NCBI GenBank assembly: GCA_049976245.1
Contig: JBMFIQ010000009.1
Coordinates: 12,236-76,235 of the forward strand
Source of the DNA: Microbacter sp049976245
GTDB lineage: Bacteria > Bacteroidota > Bacteroidia > Bacteroidales > Paludibacteraceae
Direction of reading: 5' to 3'
Length of the DNA: 64,000 nucleotides
In this document: piece by piece, positions 52,563 to 62,065 of the stretch
How positions within the stretch are numbered: the stretch's first letter is position 1
How the letters are laid out: each line of letters starts with the position of its first letter
Translations under genes and position numbers: made by a program
The notes under the pieces: model-generated
Told to the model about the DNA's origin: nothing
Databases searched by the model: none
What the model saw: only the letters and a program-made list of their open reading frames with translations

Positions 52563-53543
52563 TCACTCTTGTTGAGCGATATGGTTCGCTGATTTATTGT
52601 TGCTTGAAGCTGCATGACGTTCGTAGGCTTCCACGATCAATTTTACCAACGGATGCCTGACAATATCTTTGACTGTGAACCTGATCACCGCAATTTCCTT
52701 TACGGAGTGAAGCACTTCCAACGCATCAATTAACCCCGATTTTTGCGAATACGGCAAGTCAATCTGTGTAATGTCACCCGTCACAATGACTTTACAATTC
52801 ATGCCCATACGCGTTAAAAACATTTTAATTTGCTGAATGGAAGTATTTTGAGCCTCATCCAATATAACTACGGCATCATTCAGTGTCCTCCCACGCATAA
52901 AAGCCAAAGGAGCAATTTGAATCACACCACCGTCCAACATCTCCTTTAATTTCGCTCCAGGCAACATATCCTGCAAAGCATCATAAAGAGGTTGAAGATA
53001 CGGATCAATTTTTTCTTTCATATCTCCCGGCAAAAATCCCAACTTCTCACCTGCCTCAACAGCCGGACGACTTAAAATGATGCGTTTGATCTCTTTGTTT
53101 TTTAAACTTCTAACAGCCAATGCAATAGCGGTATATGTTTTACCTGATCCAGCCGGTCCGATAGCAAACAAAAGATCTTTCGACTTAAATTCGGCTACCA
53201 ATTGTTGCTGATTTTCGGTTCGGGCAACAATTGCTTTACCGTTCACACCATGAATGATCAGATTTTCCTGTTTAATCTCCACGGGCGCATTGCCCTTGAT
53301 AATATCCAAAATAGCTTCTTCAGAAAGCAAGTTATACTCGGAACAATAATTTTGAAGTTTCATCAACACCTCTTCCCATGCTGCAATTAATTCAGCTTCA
53401 CCCAAAACTTTGATCACATTCCCACGAGCAATGATTTTCAACTTAGGATATAAATTTTTGATTAGCTGAATATTGACATTGTTAACGCCAAAAAAAAGCA
53501 CCGGATCAACAGCATCATTTAGAATAAAAGTACGTTCAATCAT
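52563..53543 (-). CDS. PhoH-family ATPase
   Basis: A 326-residue protein. An N-terminal KH-like region (residues 1-95) is followed by the PhoH domain with Walker A GPAGSGKTYTAIALAV, RPAVEAGEKLGFLPGDMKEKIDPYLQPLYDAL and Walker B VILDEAQNTS. The family resembles the N-terminal half of superfamily I helicases; members act in RNA metabolism near ybeY in many bacteria, but ybeY is not here. Upstream is the glyA terminator, so it must have its own promoter, which I did not find. Confidence 0.93.
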   Translation of the reverse strand: MIERTFILNDAVDPVLFFGVNNVNIQLIKNLYPKLKIIARGNVIKVLGEAELIAAWEEVLMKLQNYCSEYNLLSEEAILDIIKGNAPVEIKQENLIIHGVNGKAIVARTENQQQLVAEFKSKDLLFAIGPAGSGKTYTAIALAVRSLKNKEIKRIILSRPAVEAGEKLGFLPGDMKEKIDPYLQPLYDALQDMLPGAKLKEMLDGGVIQIAPLAFMRGRTLNDAVVILDEAQNTSIQQIKMFLTRMGMNCKVIVTGDITQIDLPYSQKSGLIDALEVLHSVKEIAVIRFTVKDIVRHPLVKLIVEAYERHAASSNNKSANHIAQQE

Positions 53544-53564
53544 GTTGAAAAATCATCAAATACT

Positions 53565-53599
53565 AAAAGAGAAATTCCGTTCCGCAGAATTTCTCTTTT
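53565..53599 (-). terminator. Terminator of glyA
   Basis: A perfect 13-bp stem (53565-53577 with 53587-53599) with a 9-nt loop and A/T blocks at both ends. It lies 19 nt beyond the glyA stop on the minus strand. Confidence 0.85.
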
Positions 53600-53617
53600 C
53601 CTGAATACATTAATCGG

Positions 53618-54898
53618 TTAATAAGCAAACAGCGGATATTCGTTCATAATGCTGTTCACTTTTTTACGAACAGCGGTTAGTGTTGTTTCGTCGTCCACGT
53701 GATGAAGCACATGATCGATCATTTCAACAATTTCTTCCATAAACGTTTCTTTTGCTCCACGGGTTGTGATGGCAGGTGTTCCGAGACGAATGCCCGAGGT
53801 TTGAAAAGGAGAACGGCTGTCAAAAGGCACCATGTTTTTGTTGACCGTAATATCAGCTTTCACTAAACTGTTTTCAGCCATTTTGCCGGTCAAATCGGGG
53901 AACTTGCTCCGTAAATCAATCAACATGGAATGATTGTCGGTACCTCCCGACACAATATGATAACCGCGATCCGTAAATGCTTTGGCCATAACAGCAGCAT
54001 TTCGTTTGACCTGTTGCTGATACTCAACAAATGAAGGCTGTAGTGCTTCGAAGAAAGCCACGGCTTTTGCTGCAATCACATGTTCCAGCGGGCCTCCCTG
54101 AATACCAGGAAAAACAGCAGAATCGAGCAATGCCGACATTTTCTTTATTTCTCCTTTGGGGGTGGTTTTTCCCCATGGATTGTCAAAATCCTTTCCCATT
54201 AAAATAATACCTCCGCGCGGGCCACGCAACGTTTTGTGTGTAGTTGAAGTCACAATATGAGCATATTGCAAAGGATCTTTCAATAATTTTGCCGCAATCA
54301 GACCAGCCGGATGAGCCATGTCAATCATCAACAAAGCCCCAATTTTATCGGCAATAGCCCGCATTCTGGCATAATCCCAATCACGCGAATAAGCTGAAGC
54401 TCCGCCTACAATTAATTTGGGGCGTTCACGCAATGCAATGTCTTCCATTTGATCATAATCCACCAATCCGTCCGACTCTTTCACATTGTAAGCCAACGGT
54501 TGATAAAGAATGCCTGAACTGTTGACAGGCGAACCATGGGATAAATGCCCGCCGTGCGACAAATTTAAACCCAAAAATTTATCTCCAGGATTCATCACAG
54601 CCAAAAAAACGGCTGCATTGGCTTGAGCTCCCGAATGTGGCTGAACATTGGCGTATTCAGCTCCAAACAACTGTTTCACCCGATCAATAGCCAGCTGCTC
54701 GCTTAAGTCAACAACTTCGCAACCTCCATAATAACGATGCCCCGGATATCCCTCGGCATATTTATTGGTTAGCCAGGTGCCCATCGCCTGCATTACCTGG
54801 TCACTCACAAAATTTTCAGATGCAATCAACTCAATTCCTTTTAATTGACGTTGGTGTTCCTGATCAATGATTGAAAAAATGGCATGGTCTCGTGTCAT
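53618..54898 (-). CDS. glyA: Serine hydroxymethyltransferase
   Basis: A 426-residue PLP enzyme that interconverts serine and glycine while loading tetrahydrofolate with a C1 unit. It shows IELIASENFVSDQVMQAMGTWLTNKYAEGYPGHRYYGGCEVVD, QPHSGAQANAAVFLAVMNPGD and the PLP lysine in HIVTSTTHKTLRGPRGG. Length and start match. It has a -7 element 44 nt upstream and a strong terminator. Confidence 0.98.
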   Translation of the reverse strand: MTRDHAIFSIIDQEHQRQLKGIELIASENFVSDQVMQAMGTWLTNKYAEGYPGHRYYGGCEVVDLSEQLAIDRVKQLFGAEYANVQPHSGAQANAAVFLAVMNPGDKFLGLNLSHGGHLSHGSPVNSSGILYQPLAYNVKESDGLVDYDQMEDIALRERPKLIVGGASAYSRDWDYARMRAIADKIGALLMIDMAHPAGLIAAKLLKDPLQYAHIVTSTTHKTLRGPRGGIILMGKDFDNPWGKTTPKGEIKKMSALLDSAVFPGIQGGPLEHVIAAKAVAFFEALQPSFVEYQQQVKRNAAVMAKAFTDRGYHIVSGGTDNHSMLIDLRSKFPDLTGKMAENSLVKADITVNKNMVPFDSRSPFQTSGIRLGTPAITTRGAKETFMEEIVEMIDHVLHHVDDETTLTAVRKKVNSIMNEYPLFAY

Positions 54899-54941
54899 GT
54901 GAAAAGATTTTTCTAAAAAAATAGATAATTGATTGAGATTA

Positions 54942-54949
54942 CAAAGGTA
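54942..54949 (-). promoter_or_regulatory. -7 promoter element of glyA
   Basis: On the minus strand this reads TACCTTTG, an exact TAnnTTTG match, 44 nt before the glyA start. The same octamer precedes serS. Confidence 0.5.
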
Positions 54950-55038
54950 AGATTTTGAAATGAAAAGATAAGAGACATTTTACGAAAAAAACATCCCCTT
55001 GAGGCTTCAACGAACGGTTTCGTGAAAATAAGTCAGTT

Positions 55039-55134
55039 CATTGAAACGAGCATGAACATTGAGATTCACCAAAAACGATGAAAATCTTACATACAAGTTC
55101 CATACGACCATTAAAAATCAACTATTTACATATG
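55039..55134 (+). repeat. Leader repeat copy 10, decayed orphan
   Basis: TTGAAACGAGC on the left and AAGTTCCATACGACC in the middle are clear; the core and the A-rich end are worn (ACATATG). It points at the 3' end of the convergent PfkB gene, so it serves no gene. It reads as an old insertion. Confidence 0.6.
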
Positions 55135-55138
55135 AACA

Positions 55139-55891
55139 TTAAAACATCGCCTTCAAAGCTGCCATTACCGCGGCGGAACTTCCCTTTACGAATGAAGCTT
55201 TTTCGCCCGCACGAACAGCCATTGTCAAAATTTCCTGCGGCAAAAGATGATGTAGCAACCCATACACAACCGCCACATCAAAAGCATCGCCACATCCTAA
55301 CGGGAAAGGACCTTCTTCCTGAATTGGAACATCATATCGTTGATCCTGAAATAAATACGAACCACCTTTAATACCATGTTTTAAATAAACAGGTTTTTGC
55401 ATGGCCACTTCTTTACCAAGACGTTCAAATTCCTTCTCATTGGGCAGAAGAACATCGCACCACTCCAACCATTCACGCTTCCATTCGAACGAAGGCGTCG
55501 GATCAAGGATGACCATCCCGCCTTGTCGCTTCATATTCATGGCATACGTTGCAAAAATCTCGCCTCCACATTCCAACGTTGCAAACAATACCTTGGAAAC
55601 CATTGGTTCTGATTGCATCATCAAATTAGCCCCTCTAAAAACAGCTAAGGCTTCCTTCTCATTGCGACAAACAAAAATACCGGTCCGTTCCTGCTTGATC
55701 GTAACTCCTTCCTGAAGAGGATTGTCATAACCACCGGCTGCATGCAAAAATGATTCAATACCAATAGATTGTAATCCGGCATAAACATTGAACCCTGTTC
55801 CACCGATCATTTCCAACACTTCCGTGGCATGAACGTTACCGTAAAAAAGAAAATCCCTGAATATAGCTCCCAAAACATCCACTTGTGACAT
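55139..55891 (-). CDS. PfkB-family carbohydrate kinase
   Basis: A 250-residue ribokinase-like protein, shorter than the usual 290-330. The N-terminal GGTGFNVYAGLQSIG and the C-terminal PLGCGDAFDVAVVYGLLH (catalytic Asp, with GCGD in place of GAGD) are the two PfkB signatures. The shortness comes from the middle, between about residues 75 and 170. The sugar or nucleoside substrate is not clear. It stands alone between glyA and lon. Confidence 0.82.
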   Translation of the reverse strand: MSQVDVLGAIFRDFLFYGNVHATEVLEMIGGTGFNVYAGLQSIGIESFLHAAGGYDNPLQEGVTIKQERTGIFVCRNEKEALAVFRGANLMMQSEPMVSKVLFATLECGGEIFATYAMNMKRQGGMVILDPTPSFEWKREWLEWCDVLLPNEKEFERLGKEVAMQKPVYLKHGIKGGSYLFQDQRYDVPIQEEGPFPLGCGDAFDVAVVYGLLHHLLPQEILTMAVRAGEKASFVKGSSAAVMAALKAMF

Positions 55892-56037
55892 GACATCTGC
55901 TTTTATTCATTTATCAACTACGATCTAAAAAAGATTCATCTTGCAAGCTTATTTAAATCACTTTGAAACATCGTTGCAACCATTTCTCAAAGTTCCAAAA
56001 AAATACGGGAATCCCCAAATGATGTTGAACCGATGGC

Positions 56038-56075
56038 AAAAAAAAGCTGACAAGATGCAAGGCACCTGACAGCTT
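56038..56075 (-). terminator. Terminator of lon
   Basis: On the minus strand AAGCTGTCA (56075-56067) pairs with TGTCAGCTT (56052-56044), one mismatch, 14-nt loop, followed by a run of T. It begins 26 nt after the lon stop. Confidence 0.75.
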
Positions 56076-56100
56076 GATTTTTCTCTTCAAAGATTCGTGG

Positions 56101-58518
56101 TTATTTCTTCAACAAAGCAATATCCAACACTTCGGTAATGTCATTGACAAAATGGAATTTTAAGCCTTTCAAATAGGACGATTTTATTTCTTCAATATCT
56201 TTTTGGTTATCAACACTTAAAATAATTTCTTTAATATTGGCTCTTTTGGCCGCAAGAATTTTTTCTTTGATGCCTCCTACCGGCAATACTTTTCCGCGCA
56301 ACGTCATTTCGCCGGTCATAGCCAACGCCTTTCTCACTTTTCGGCCGGTAAAAGCTGAAGCCAGTGCAGTGACCATCGTGATACCCGCAGAAGGACCATC
56401 TTTGGGAATGGCACCTTCAGGAACATGAAGATGCACGCTCATGGTTTCAAACAATGACTCATCAATGTCCCATTGCGCAGCATGAGATTTAATGTACTCC
56501 AGAGCCAAAACGGCCGATTCTTTCATGACATTTCCCAAATTCCCTGTCAATGTCAACGTGGGCGACTTAGATTTGCTTAATGAAGTTTCAATGAATAAAA
56601 TTTCGCCACCTACCGCTGTCCATGCCAATCCCGTCACCACGCCCACATAATCGTTGCCTTCATACAAATCTTTGGTAAAAGGAGCTCCACCCAAGTAATT
56701 TTTTAACTCCTCCTTTTGTATAATAGGATTATATGGTTCGTTGGTTGCCACTTTCTTGGCCACTTGGCGCATGATTTTGGCAATTTTCCGATCCAACTCA
56801 CGTACGCCCGACTCGCGAGTATAAAACTCAATGACGGCACGCAGGGTTTCTTTGGGAAAATCACATTGATCTTTCGTCAAACCGTGATTTTCGCGCTGAC
56901 GAGGTACCAAATGCCGGCTTGCAATCTCAATTTTTTCCTCCGTGATGTAACCACTGACGTCAATTAATTCCATTCGATCAAGCAATGGTTGAGAAATGGT
57001 CTGCGTGGTATTGGCAGTGGCAATAAACAACACTTTCGACAAGTCGAAGTCAATGTCCAAATAATTATCGTGGAAAGTTGAATTTTGCTCAGGATCAAGC
57101 ACTTCCAACAAGGCAGATGAAGGATCACCCTTAAAATCGGCACTCACTTTGTCAATCTCATCCAATACCATCACCGGATTAGCCGAACCGGCTTTTTTAA
57201 TATTTTGGATAATTCGCCCCGGCATAGCCCCAATGTAAGTTCGCCGATGACCTCGTATTTCAGCTTCATCATGCAATCCACCTAACGAAATTCGAATGTA
57301 TTTTCGATTCAATGTCTCAGCAATCGACTTACCCAGAGACGTTTTACCAACACCCGGAGGCCCATAGAGACAAATAATCGGTGATTTTAAATCCCCTTTT
57401 AATTTTAAAACAGCCAGATGTTCAAGAATGCGTTCTTTAACTTTCTCCAAGCCAAAATGATCCCGATTCAATGTGCGCTGAGCTCTTTTCAAATCAAAAT
57501 TATCTCGTGTATATTCGTTCCATGGCAAATCCAAAATGGTCTCCACGTAATTCATCTGAACCGGATAATCGGGCGAATGGGGATGTGTCCGCTCCAATTT
57601 GTTCAATTCTTTTTCGAAAATATCGGCAACTTCTTTGCTCCACTTTTTGGTAGCGGCTTTGGACCGCATTTCATTGATTTGTTGTTCTGCCGTTCCGCCT
57701 CCCAACTCATCCTGAATGGTTTTCATTTGCTGTTGCAAAAAATATTCGCGTTGCTGCTGATCAATGTCTTCACGCGCTTTTGCCTGAATGCTGGCTTTGA
57801 TCTCAAGCAGTTGTGATTCCTTGTTCAAAATTTCAAGCAATTGATAACCACGTTCTTCCAAATCGTCCAACTCCAACAAACGTTGCTTCTCAGGAATTTT
57901 AATGGCAAAATTCCCCACAATGTAGTTGATTAATTGTTCCGGATTGTCAATGTTTCGAATGGCAAAAGAAGTTTCAGGCGGAATGGTCCCTGAATTTTGA
58001 ATGATCTTAATGGATAATTCTTTAATGGCTTCAATCAAAGCCACAAAAACACGGTTCTCTTCGTTGGGGACCTCCTCTTCCAAGGGCTTAACGAAACCTT
58101 GATGATAGGGCATGTTGGTGGTAATTTCAAGCAACTGAAAACGTTTGATACCCTGCAACAACACGGTCGTCGAATTATCGGGCATTTCAAGAATCCTGAC
58201 AATGCGCGACAACGTTCCCACCGAATATAAATCAGCCATCGATGGATCGTCAACCTTGATGTCTTTTTGAGAAATAGCTGCCAAAACACCGTTATTTTTG
58301 TAAACTTCCCGAACCAGACGCAACGATTTGTTGCGACTTACAGCAATGGGCAAAACGATGTTCGGCAACATGACCATGTTCCGCAACGGCAAAACAGGAA
58401 ACAACTCATCAGACTGAAACGTCATATTTTCTGCATCATTGGCATCAGCAACAATGGAAAGAAAGCCGGACGGCTCTTCTGAGTTATCGCCCATCATTTT
58501 ATTTAGTAAGATATCCAT
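56101..58518 (-). CDS. lon: ATP-dependent Lon protease
   Basis: An 805-residue LonA protease. It has the N-terminal substrate domain (LFPVLPLRNMVMLPNIVLPIAV), a long coiled region (residues 210-310), the AAA+ module (Walker A YGPPGVGKTSLGKSIA, ISLGGLHDEAEIRGHRRTYIGAMPGRIIQ) and the protease domain with the catalytic Ser in PKDGPSAGITM and Lys in GIKEKILAAKRANI. It removes damaged and some regulatory proteins. ATG 58518 is preferred over TTG 58527. No heat-shock promoter was recognised. Confidence 0.97.
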   Translation of the reverse strand: MDILLNKMMGDNSEEPSGFLSIVADANDAENMTFQSDELFPVLPLRNMVMLPNIVLPIAVSRNKSLRLVREVYKNNGVLAAISQKDIKVDDPSMADLYSVGTLSRIVRILEMPDNSTTVLLQGIKRFQLLEITTNMPYHQGFVKPLEEEVPNEENRVFVALIEAIKELSIKIIQNSGTIPPETSFAIRNIDNPEQLINYIVGNFAIKIPEKQRLLELDDLEERGYQLLEILNKESQLLEIKASIQAKAREDIDQQQREYFLQQQMKTIQDELGGGTAEQQINEMRSKAATKKWSKEVADIFEKELNKLERTHPHSPDYPVQMNYVETILDLPWNEYTRDNFDLKRAQRTLNRDHFGLEKVKERILEHLAVLKLKGDLKSPIICLYGPPGVGKTSLGKSIAETLNRKYIRISLGGLHDEAEIRGHRRTYIGAMPGRIIQNIKKAGSANPVMVLDEIDKVSADFKGDPSSALLEVLDPEQNSTFHDNYLDIDFDLSKVLFIATANTTQTISQPLLDRMELIDVSGYITEEKIEIASRHLVPRQRENHGLTKDQCDFPKETLRAVIEFYTRESGVRELDRKIAKIMRQVAKKVATNEPYNPIIQKEELKNYLGGAPFTKDLYEGNDYVGVVTGLAWTAVGGEILFIETSLSKSKSPTLTLTGNLGNVMKESAVLALEYIKSHAAQWDIDESLFETMSVHLHVPEGAIPKDGPSAGITMVTALASAFTGRKVRKALAMTGEMTLRGKVLPVGGIKEKILAAKRANIKEIILSVDNQKDIEEIKSSYLKGLKFHFVNDITEVLDIALLKK

Positions 58519-58861
58519 GTCAATCAATTTATTTAAGCTGTCATTATGTCAGTCTATTTTTTTCTTCATTATGTTCAAAACAAAAGCCAAGAATACTATA
58601 ATATTGATATTCAAACAGATAAAAAACATTATCAAACTCCGGCTTTTGAACCATCACCATGATAAACCTCTTTAACAATAGATGTGCCACGAATGTACAG
58701 TGATAGTTATGTCGGATCAAAAAACGCACCAAAACTGCAGTGAGATTGTTTATTTAATTGTAAATCATTATGATAGAAAATACATTAAATGAATCTCTTT
58801 CCAATAAATCAACTTCCATTGTAATGATTGACACGAAAAACAAAAAAAGTCATGAACATAT
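58519..58861. other. 343-bp intergenic region between lon and tRNA-Glu
   Basis: No gene. CAAAAGCC (58581-58588) and GGCTTTTG (58641-58648) form a perfect 8-bp inverted repeat around 52 AT-rich bases; on either strand it could fold in the lon leader. I found no HrcA/CIRCE-like site and no TAnnTTTG box for lon. Confidence 0.4.
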
Positions 58862-58892
58862 TTTGTAATTTCAAATAAGCAATGTATCTTTG
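58862..58892 (+). promoter_or_regulatory. Promoter of tRNA-Glu and rpsT
   Basis: TTTG (58862-58865), 19 nt, then TATCTTTG (58885-58892), a full consensus match. The tRNA begins 22 nt after the -7 box. Confidence 0.8.
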
Positions 58893-58914
58893 CACCGCTT
58901 TTGAAACAACAAAA

Positions 58915-58986
58915 GGCCCATTCGTCTATCGGTTAGGACGCAAGATTTTCATTCTTGAAAGAGGGGTTCGATTCCCCTATGGGCTA
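58915..58986 (+). tRNA. tRNA-Glu (anticodon TTC)
   Basis: A full cloverleaf. The acceptor arm GGCCCAT pairs with ATGGGCT (first pair G-U). The anticodon stem CAAGA/TCTTG encloses TTTTCAT, giving anticodon TTC. The T arm is AGGGGTTCGATTCCCCT and the discriminator base is A. CCA is not encoded. rpsT follows 24 nt later with no terminator between, so the two are likely on one transcript. Confidence 0.97.
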
Positions 58987-59010
58987 CTCAATGACATATA
59001 ATTTATCACT

Positions 59011-59268
59011 ATGGCAAACCACAAATCATCTGTAAAAAGAATTCGTCAAACCGAAAAAAAGAGGTTGCACAATCGTTATTATGCTAAAACAGCTCGCAAC
59101 GCAGTGCGCTCTTTACGTAACATGAAAGAACATGCCGAAGCAGCTTCTTTGTTACCGAAAGTAGCTTCAATGCTCGATAAATTAGCCAAACGCAATATGA
59201 TTCACAAAAACAAAGCAAACAATTTGAAAGCAAAATTAGCCAAACATGTGAATCAATTGGCAAAATAA
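59011..59268 (+). CDS. rpsT: 30S ribosomal protein S20
   Basis: An 85-residue bS20, starting MANHKSSVKRIRQTEKKRLHNRYYAKTARNAVRSLR, then three basic helices ending in KANNLKAKLAKHVNQLAK. The first two helices bind 16S rRNA. It is read from the tRNA-Glu promoter and ends at a strong terminator. Confidence 0.97.
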   Translation: MANHKSSVKRIRQTEKKRLHNRYYAKTARNAVRSLRNMKEHAEAASLLPKVASMLDKLAKRNMIHKNKANNLKAKLAKHVNQLAK

Positions 59269-59293
59269 ATCTTCTTTGATATTTATTCTTCTA

Positions 59294-59335
59294 AAACTCC
59301 TCTTTCAGTTTGATTATTGAAAGAGGAGTTTCTTT
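59294..59335 (+). terminator. Terminator of tRNA-Glu/rpsT
   Basis: A perfect 14-bp stem (59294-59307 with 59318-59331), 10-nt loop, then a T-rich tail. It starts 26 nt after the rpsT stop. Confidence 0.9.
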
Positions 59336-59368
59336 ATGCATCCGCTTGCTGATCTACTACACTTTTTA

Positions 59369-59376
59369 TACATTTG
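59369..59376 (+). promoter_or_regulatory. -7 promoter element of ribE
   Basis: TACATTTG matches TAnnTTTG, with a weak CTTG box 20 nt upstream. The leader of about 105 nt to ribE is A/C-rich and shows no FMN riboswitch. Confidence 0.55.
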
Positions 59377-59487
59377 TATCTTAACTCGTTATTTATCGAA
59401 ACAAACACAAACATCAAACAAACAATAACTTAGAAATAACAATATAAATTTTCTTTGATACAAAGCTAACCAAAAAAATCATTTACA

Positions 59488-60096
59488 ATGTTTTCAGGAA
59501 TTATTGAAGAAGCCGGCGAAGTTGTCGGATTGCAATACGACAAAACCAATCTCAACATTTCGTTGCGATGTTCGTTTACCAACGAGCTAAAAATAGATCA
59601 AAGCGTAGCTCACAATGGCGTTTGTCTAACTGTCATTGACATCAAAGGCGATGTTTACACTGTCACTGCCGTACAGGAAACCCTGGATAAATCCAATTTA
59701 GGACTCTTGCAAATTGGCAGTAAAGTCAACCTCGAACGAAGCATGATGCTCAATGAACGATTAGACGGCCACATTGTGCAGGGACATGTCGATCAAACCG
59801 CCATTTGTACGGATGTTCAATTAGCACAAGGAAGTTGGTACTATTCTTTCAGTTATAAAACCACTTCTCAAATGAAGGCACAAGGCTATTTAACGGTTGA
59901 AAAAGGATCCATTGTCGTCAATGGAGTCAGTTTAACCGTTGTCCATTCCAAGCCTAACAGCTTTTCAATCGCCATCATACCATATACATACGAACACACG
60001 AACTTCAATCAAATCACCGTTGGATCAGTTGTAAATCTCGAATTTGACATCATCGGTAAGTATGTAAGTCGGTTACTCAGCGAACGCCAAAAGTAA
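59488..60096 (+). CDS. ribE: Riboflavin synthase, alpha subunit
   Basis: A 202-residue enzyme made of two lumazine-binding repeats. The first opens MFSGIIEEAGEV and has VAHNGVCLTVIDI and LERSMMLNERLDGHIVQGHVD; the second has LTVEKGSIVVNGVSLTVV and PYTYEHTNF. It turns two 6,7-dimethyl-8-ribityllumazine into riboflavin. It is on its own, apart from other rib genes. Confidence 0.96.
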   Translation: MFSGIIEEAGEVVGLQYDKTNLNISLRCSFTNELKIDQSVAHNGVCLTVIDIKGDVYTVTAVQETLDKSNLGLLQIGSKVNLERSMMLNERLDGHIVQGHVDQTAICTDVQLAQGSWYYSFSYKTTSQMKAQGYLTVEKGSIVVNGVSLTVVHSKPNSFSIAIIPYTYEHTNFNQITVGSVVNLEFDIIGKYVSRLLSERQK

Positions 60097-60309
60097 AAAT
60101 CATTCCAGTAAAACATTGATTTATAATTATTTTTTTGAATAGACATTCTTTCCATTCAAGACTGAATTGTTTATCCTACATTAGGAAAGTGATTTTTTGT
60201 CCAAAAGGCCCCTCATTTTGAAAGGCCATTAACTATCAATAAATTCATTTCAAGCCAAAAAGATTCTCAATCAAATTTTCGATATCCATTGACCCAAAAA
60301 CCTAATCAT

Positions 60310-60405
60310 GTATGAACCTAGCCATTAAAATTCTTATAATCAATAGAATGATTGTTTGACGAGTTCCATACATCCTTAGCGTTAAAAAAATAAAACAGTC
60401 GTATG
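60310..60405 (+). repeat. Leader repeat copy 11, abuts the C69 peptidase start
   Basis: GTATGAACCTAGCC on the left, GACGAGTTCCATAC in the middle, TTAGCGTTA core, A-rich end GTCGTATG. The last ATG (60403-60405) is the peptidase start codon. The rest of the 306-bp gap before it (60097-60309) holds no gene or clear signal. Confidence 0.9.
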
Positions 60406-62064
60406 AAAATCCGGATCCTTATCATTTTAGTCGTTTTGTCAGTTGTAGCCGCTCACATCAATGCATGTACAAATTTTTTAGTCGGGAAAAAAGCAAGTGC
60501 TACCGGAGCGACATACATTTCCTACAATGCCGATTCTTACTTTTTATTCGGCGCTCTTTACTATCGGCCTGCGGCCAACTATCCAAAAGGCACCATGATG
60601 GATATTTACGATTGGGATACAGGCAATTACAGGGGGAAAATTGCACAAGCCGAACACACCTATGCGGTTGTTGGAAATATGAATCAATATCAGGTAACCA
60701 TCGGTGAAACAACATTTGGAGGCCGTCCCGAGTTAGTGGACACCACTGCCGTGCTCGATTATGGCAGTTTGATGTACATCACGTTGCAACGCGCCAAAAC
60801 TGCTCGTGAAGCCATCAAAGTGATGACATCACTGGTGAATGAATACGGCTACGGAAGCGAAGGAGAATCTTTTTCAATTGGAGATCCCGACGAAGTTTGG
60901 ATTTTAGAGATGGTTGGGAAAGGGCCTAAAAGCAAAGGAGCTGTATGGGTCGCTGAACGCATTCCGGATGATTGCGTTTCGGCTCATGCCAATCAGGCAC
61001 GTATCACCACATTTCCGTTGGACGATCCAAATAATTGTCTCTTTTCGCCCGACGTGATTTCCTTTGCCCGTTCCAAAGGCTATTATAACGGAACCAACAA
61101 AGACTTTAGTTTTTCCGATACCTATGCTCCATTGGATTATGTTGCGCTGCGAGCATGTGAAGCCCGTGTATGGTCGTTTTTCAGAAAAATGGACACAACC
61201 ATGAACAAATACATCACCTACATCAAAGGGGAAACAAAAGAAAGAATGCCATTGTGGATCAAACCTTCTCATCGTGTGACATTGCATGAGCTGATGCTTG
61301 ACATGCGCGATCATTACGAAGGAACAGAATTAGACATTACCAAAGGAGTCGGAGCTGGTCCATTTGGGTCACCATTGCGCTGCAGCCCTTTGACATGGAC
61401 TTACAACGGGCAGGAATACATGCACGAACGCCCAACAGCTACCTATCAAACCGGATTTACCTTTGTTGCCGAAATGCGGGACTGGTTACCTAATCCCGTT
61501 GGAGGCATTCTTTGGTTTGGTGTTGACGATGCGTCCTGTTCGGAATATGTGCCAATGTATTGCGGCATCAACAAAGTTCCTGAATGTTTTTCGGAACACA
61601 ACGGCAGTTTGTTGAAATTTTCATGGACGTCTGCCTTTTGGATTTTTAATTGGGTCTCCAATATGGCTTACAGCAAGTACAGTTACATGATCCAGGACAT
61701 CAACAAAGAACAGGCCACTTGGGAGAAAAAATTCTCCATACTTACGCCTGCCATTGATAAAACGGCAGCCTATTTAATGACAACGGATTCCGTTGCAGCC
61801 ATTGATTTTCTTACCGAATTCAGCGATACGCAGGCAGAAGCAGTAACCGCAGCATGGAAAAAATTAGGGGAATACTTATTGGTTAAATATTTAGACGGCA
61901 ACATTAAAATTGAAAAAAACGGCAAGTTTGTTCAAAATGCAGCCGGCATTCCACCCAACATTGAACGACCCGGATATCCGGATGAATTTAAGAAACAAAT
62001 TATTCAGGCAGAGCCTGATGAGTTCAAAGTAAAAAGTCCGGAAGAACTCAACAACAGAAAATAG
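60403..62064 (+). CDS. Secreted C69-family dipeptidase
   Basis: A 553-residue N-terminal nucleophile hydrolase of the PepD/U34 family. The signal peptide (IRILIILVVLSVVAAHINA) is followed by Cys22 (ACTNFLVGKKAS), which becomes the N-terminal nucleophile after cleavage. GATYISYNADSY, YAVVGNMNQYQVTIGETTFGGR and EGESFSIGDPDEVWILEMVGKG are typical, as is SPLRCSPLTW. It should cut dipeptides in the periplasm or outside. Its start codon is the end of a leader repeat, and murI follows 1 nt after its stop. Confidence 0.9.
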   Translation: MKIRILIILVVLSVVAAHINACTNFLVGKKASATGATYISYNADSYFLFGALYYRPAANYPKGTMMDIYDWDTGNYRGKIAQAEHTYAVVGNMNQYQVTIGETTFGGRPELVDTTAVLDYGSLMYITLQRAKTAREAIKVMTSLVNEYGYGSEGESFSIGDPDEVWILEMVGKGPKSKGAVWVAERIPDDCVSAHANQARITTFPLDDPNNCLFSPDVISFARSKGYYNGTNKDFSFSDTYAPLDYVALRACEARVWSFFRKMDTTMNKYITYIKGETKERMPLWIKPSHRVTLHELMLDMRDHYEGTELDITKGVGAGPFGSPLRCSPLTWTYNGQEYMHERPTATYQTGFTFVAEMRDWLPNPVGGILWFGVDDASCSEYVPMYCGINKVPECFSEHNGSLLKFSWTSAFWIFNWVSNMAYSKYSYMIQDINKEQATWEKKFSILTPAIDKTAAYLMTTDSVAAIDFLTEFSDTQAEAVTAAWKKLGEYLLVKYLDGNIKIEKNGKFVQNAAGIPPNIERPGYPDEFKKQIIQAEPDEFKVKSPEELNNRK

Positions 62065-62065
62065 C

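Noticed and set aside
59377..59487. Possible FMN riboswitch before ribE
   Set aside because: The leader is A/C-rich without the conserved G-rich segments or hairpins of the RFN element.
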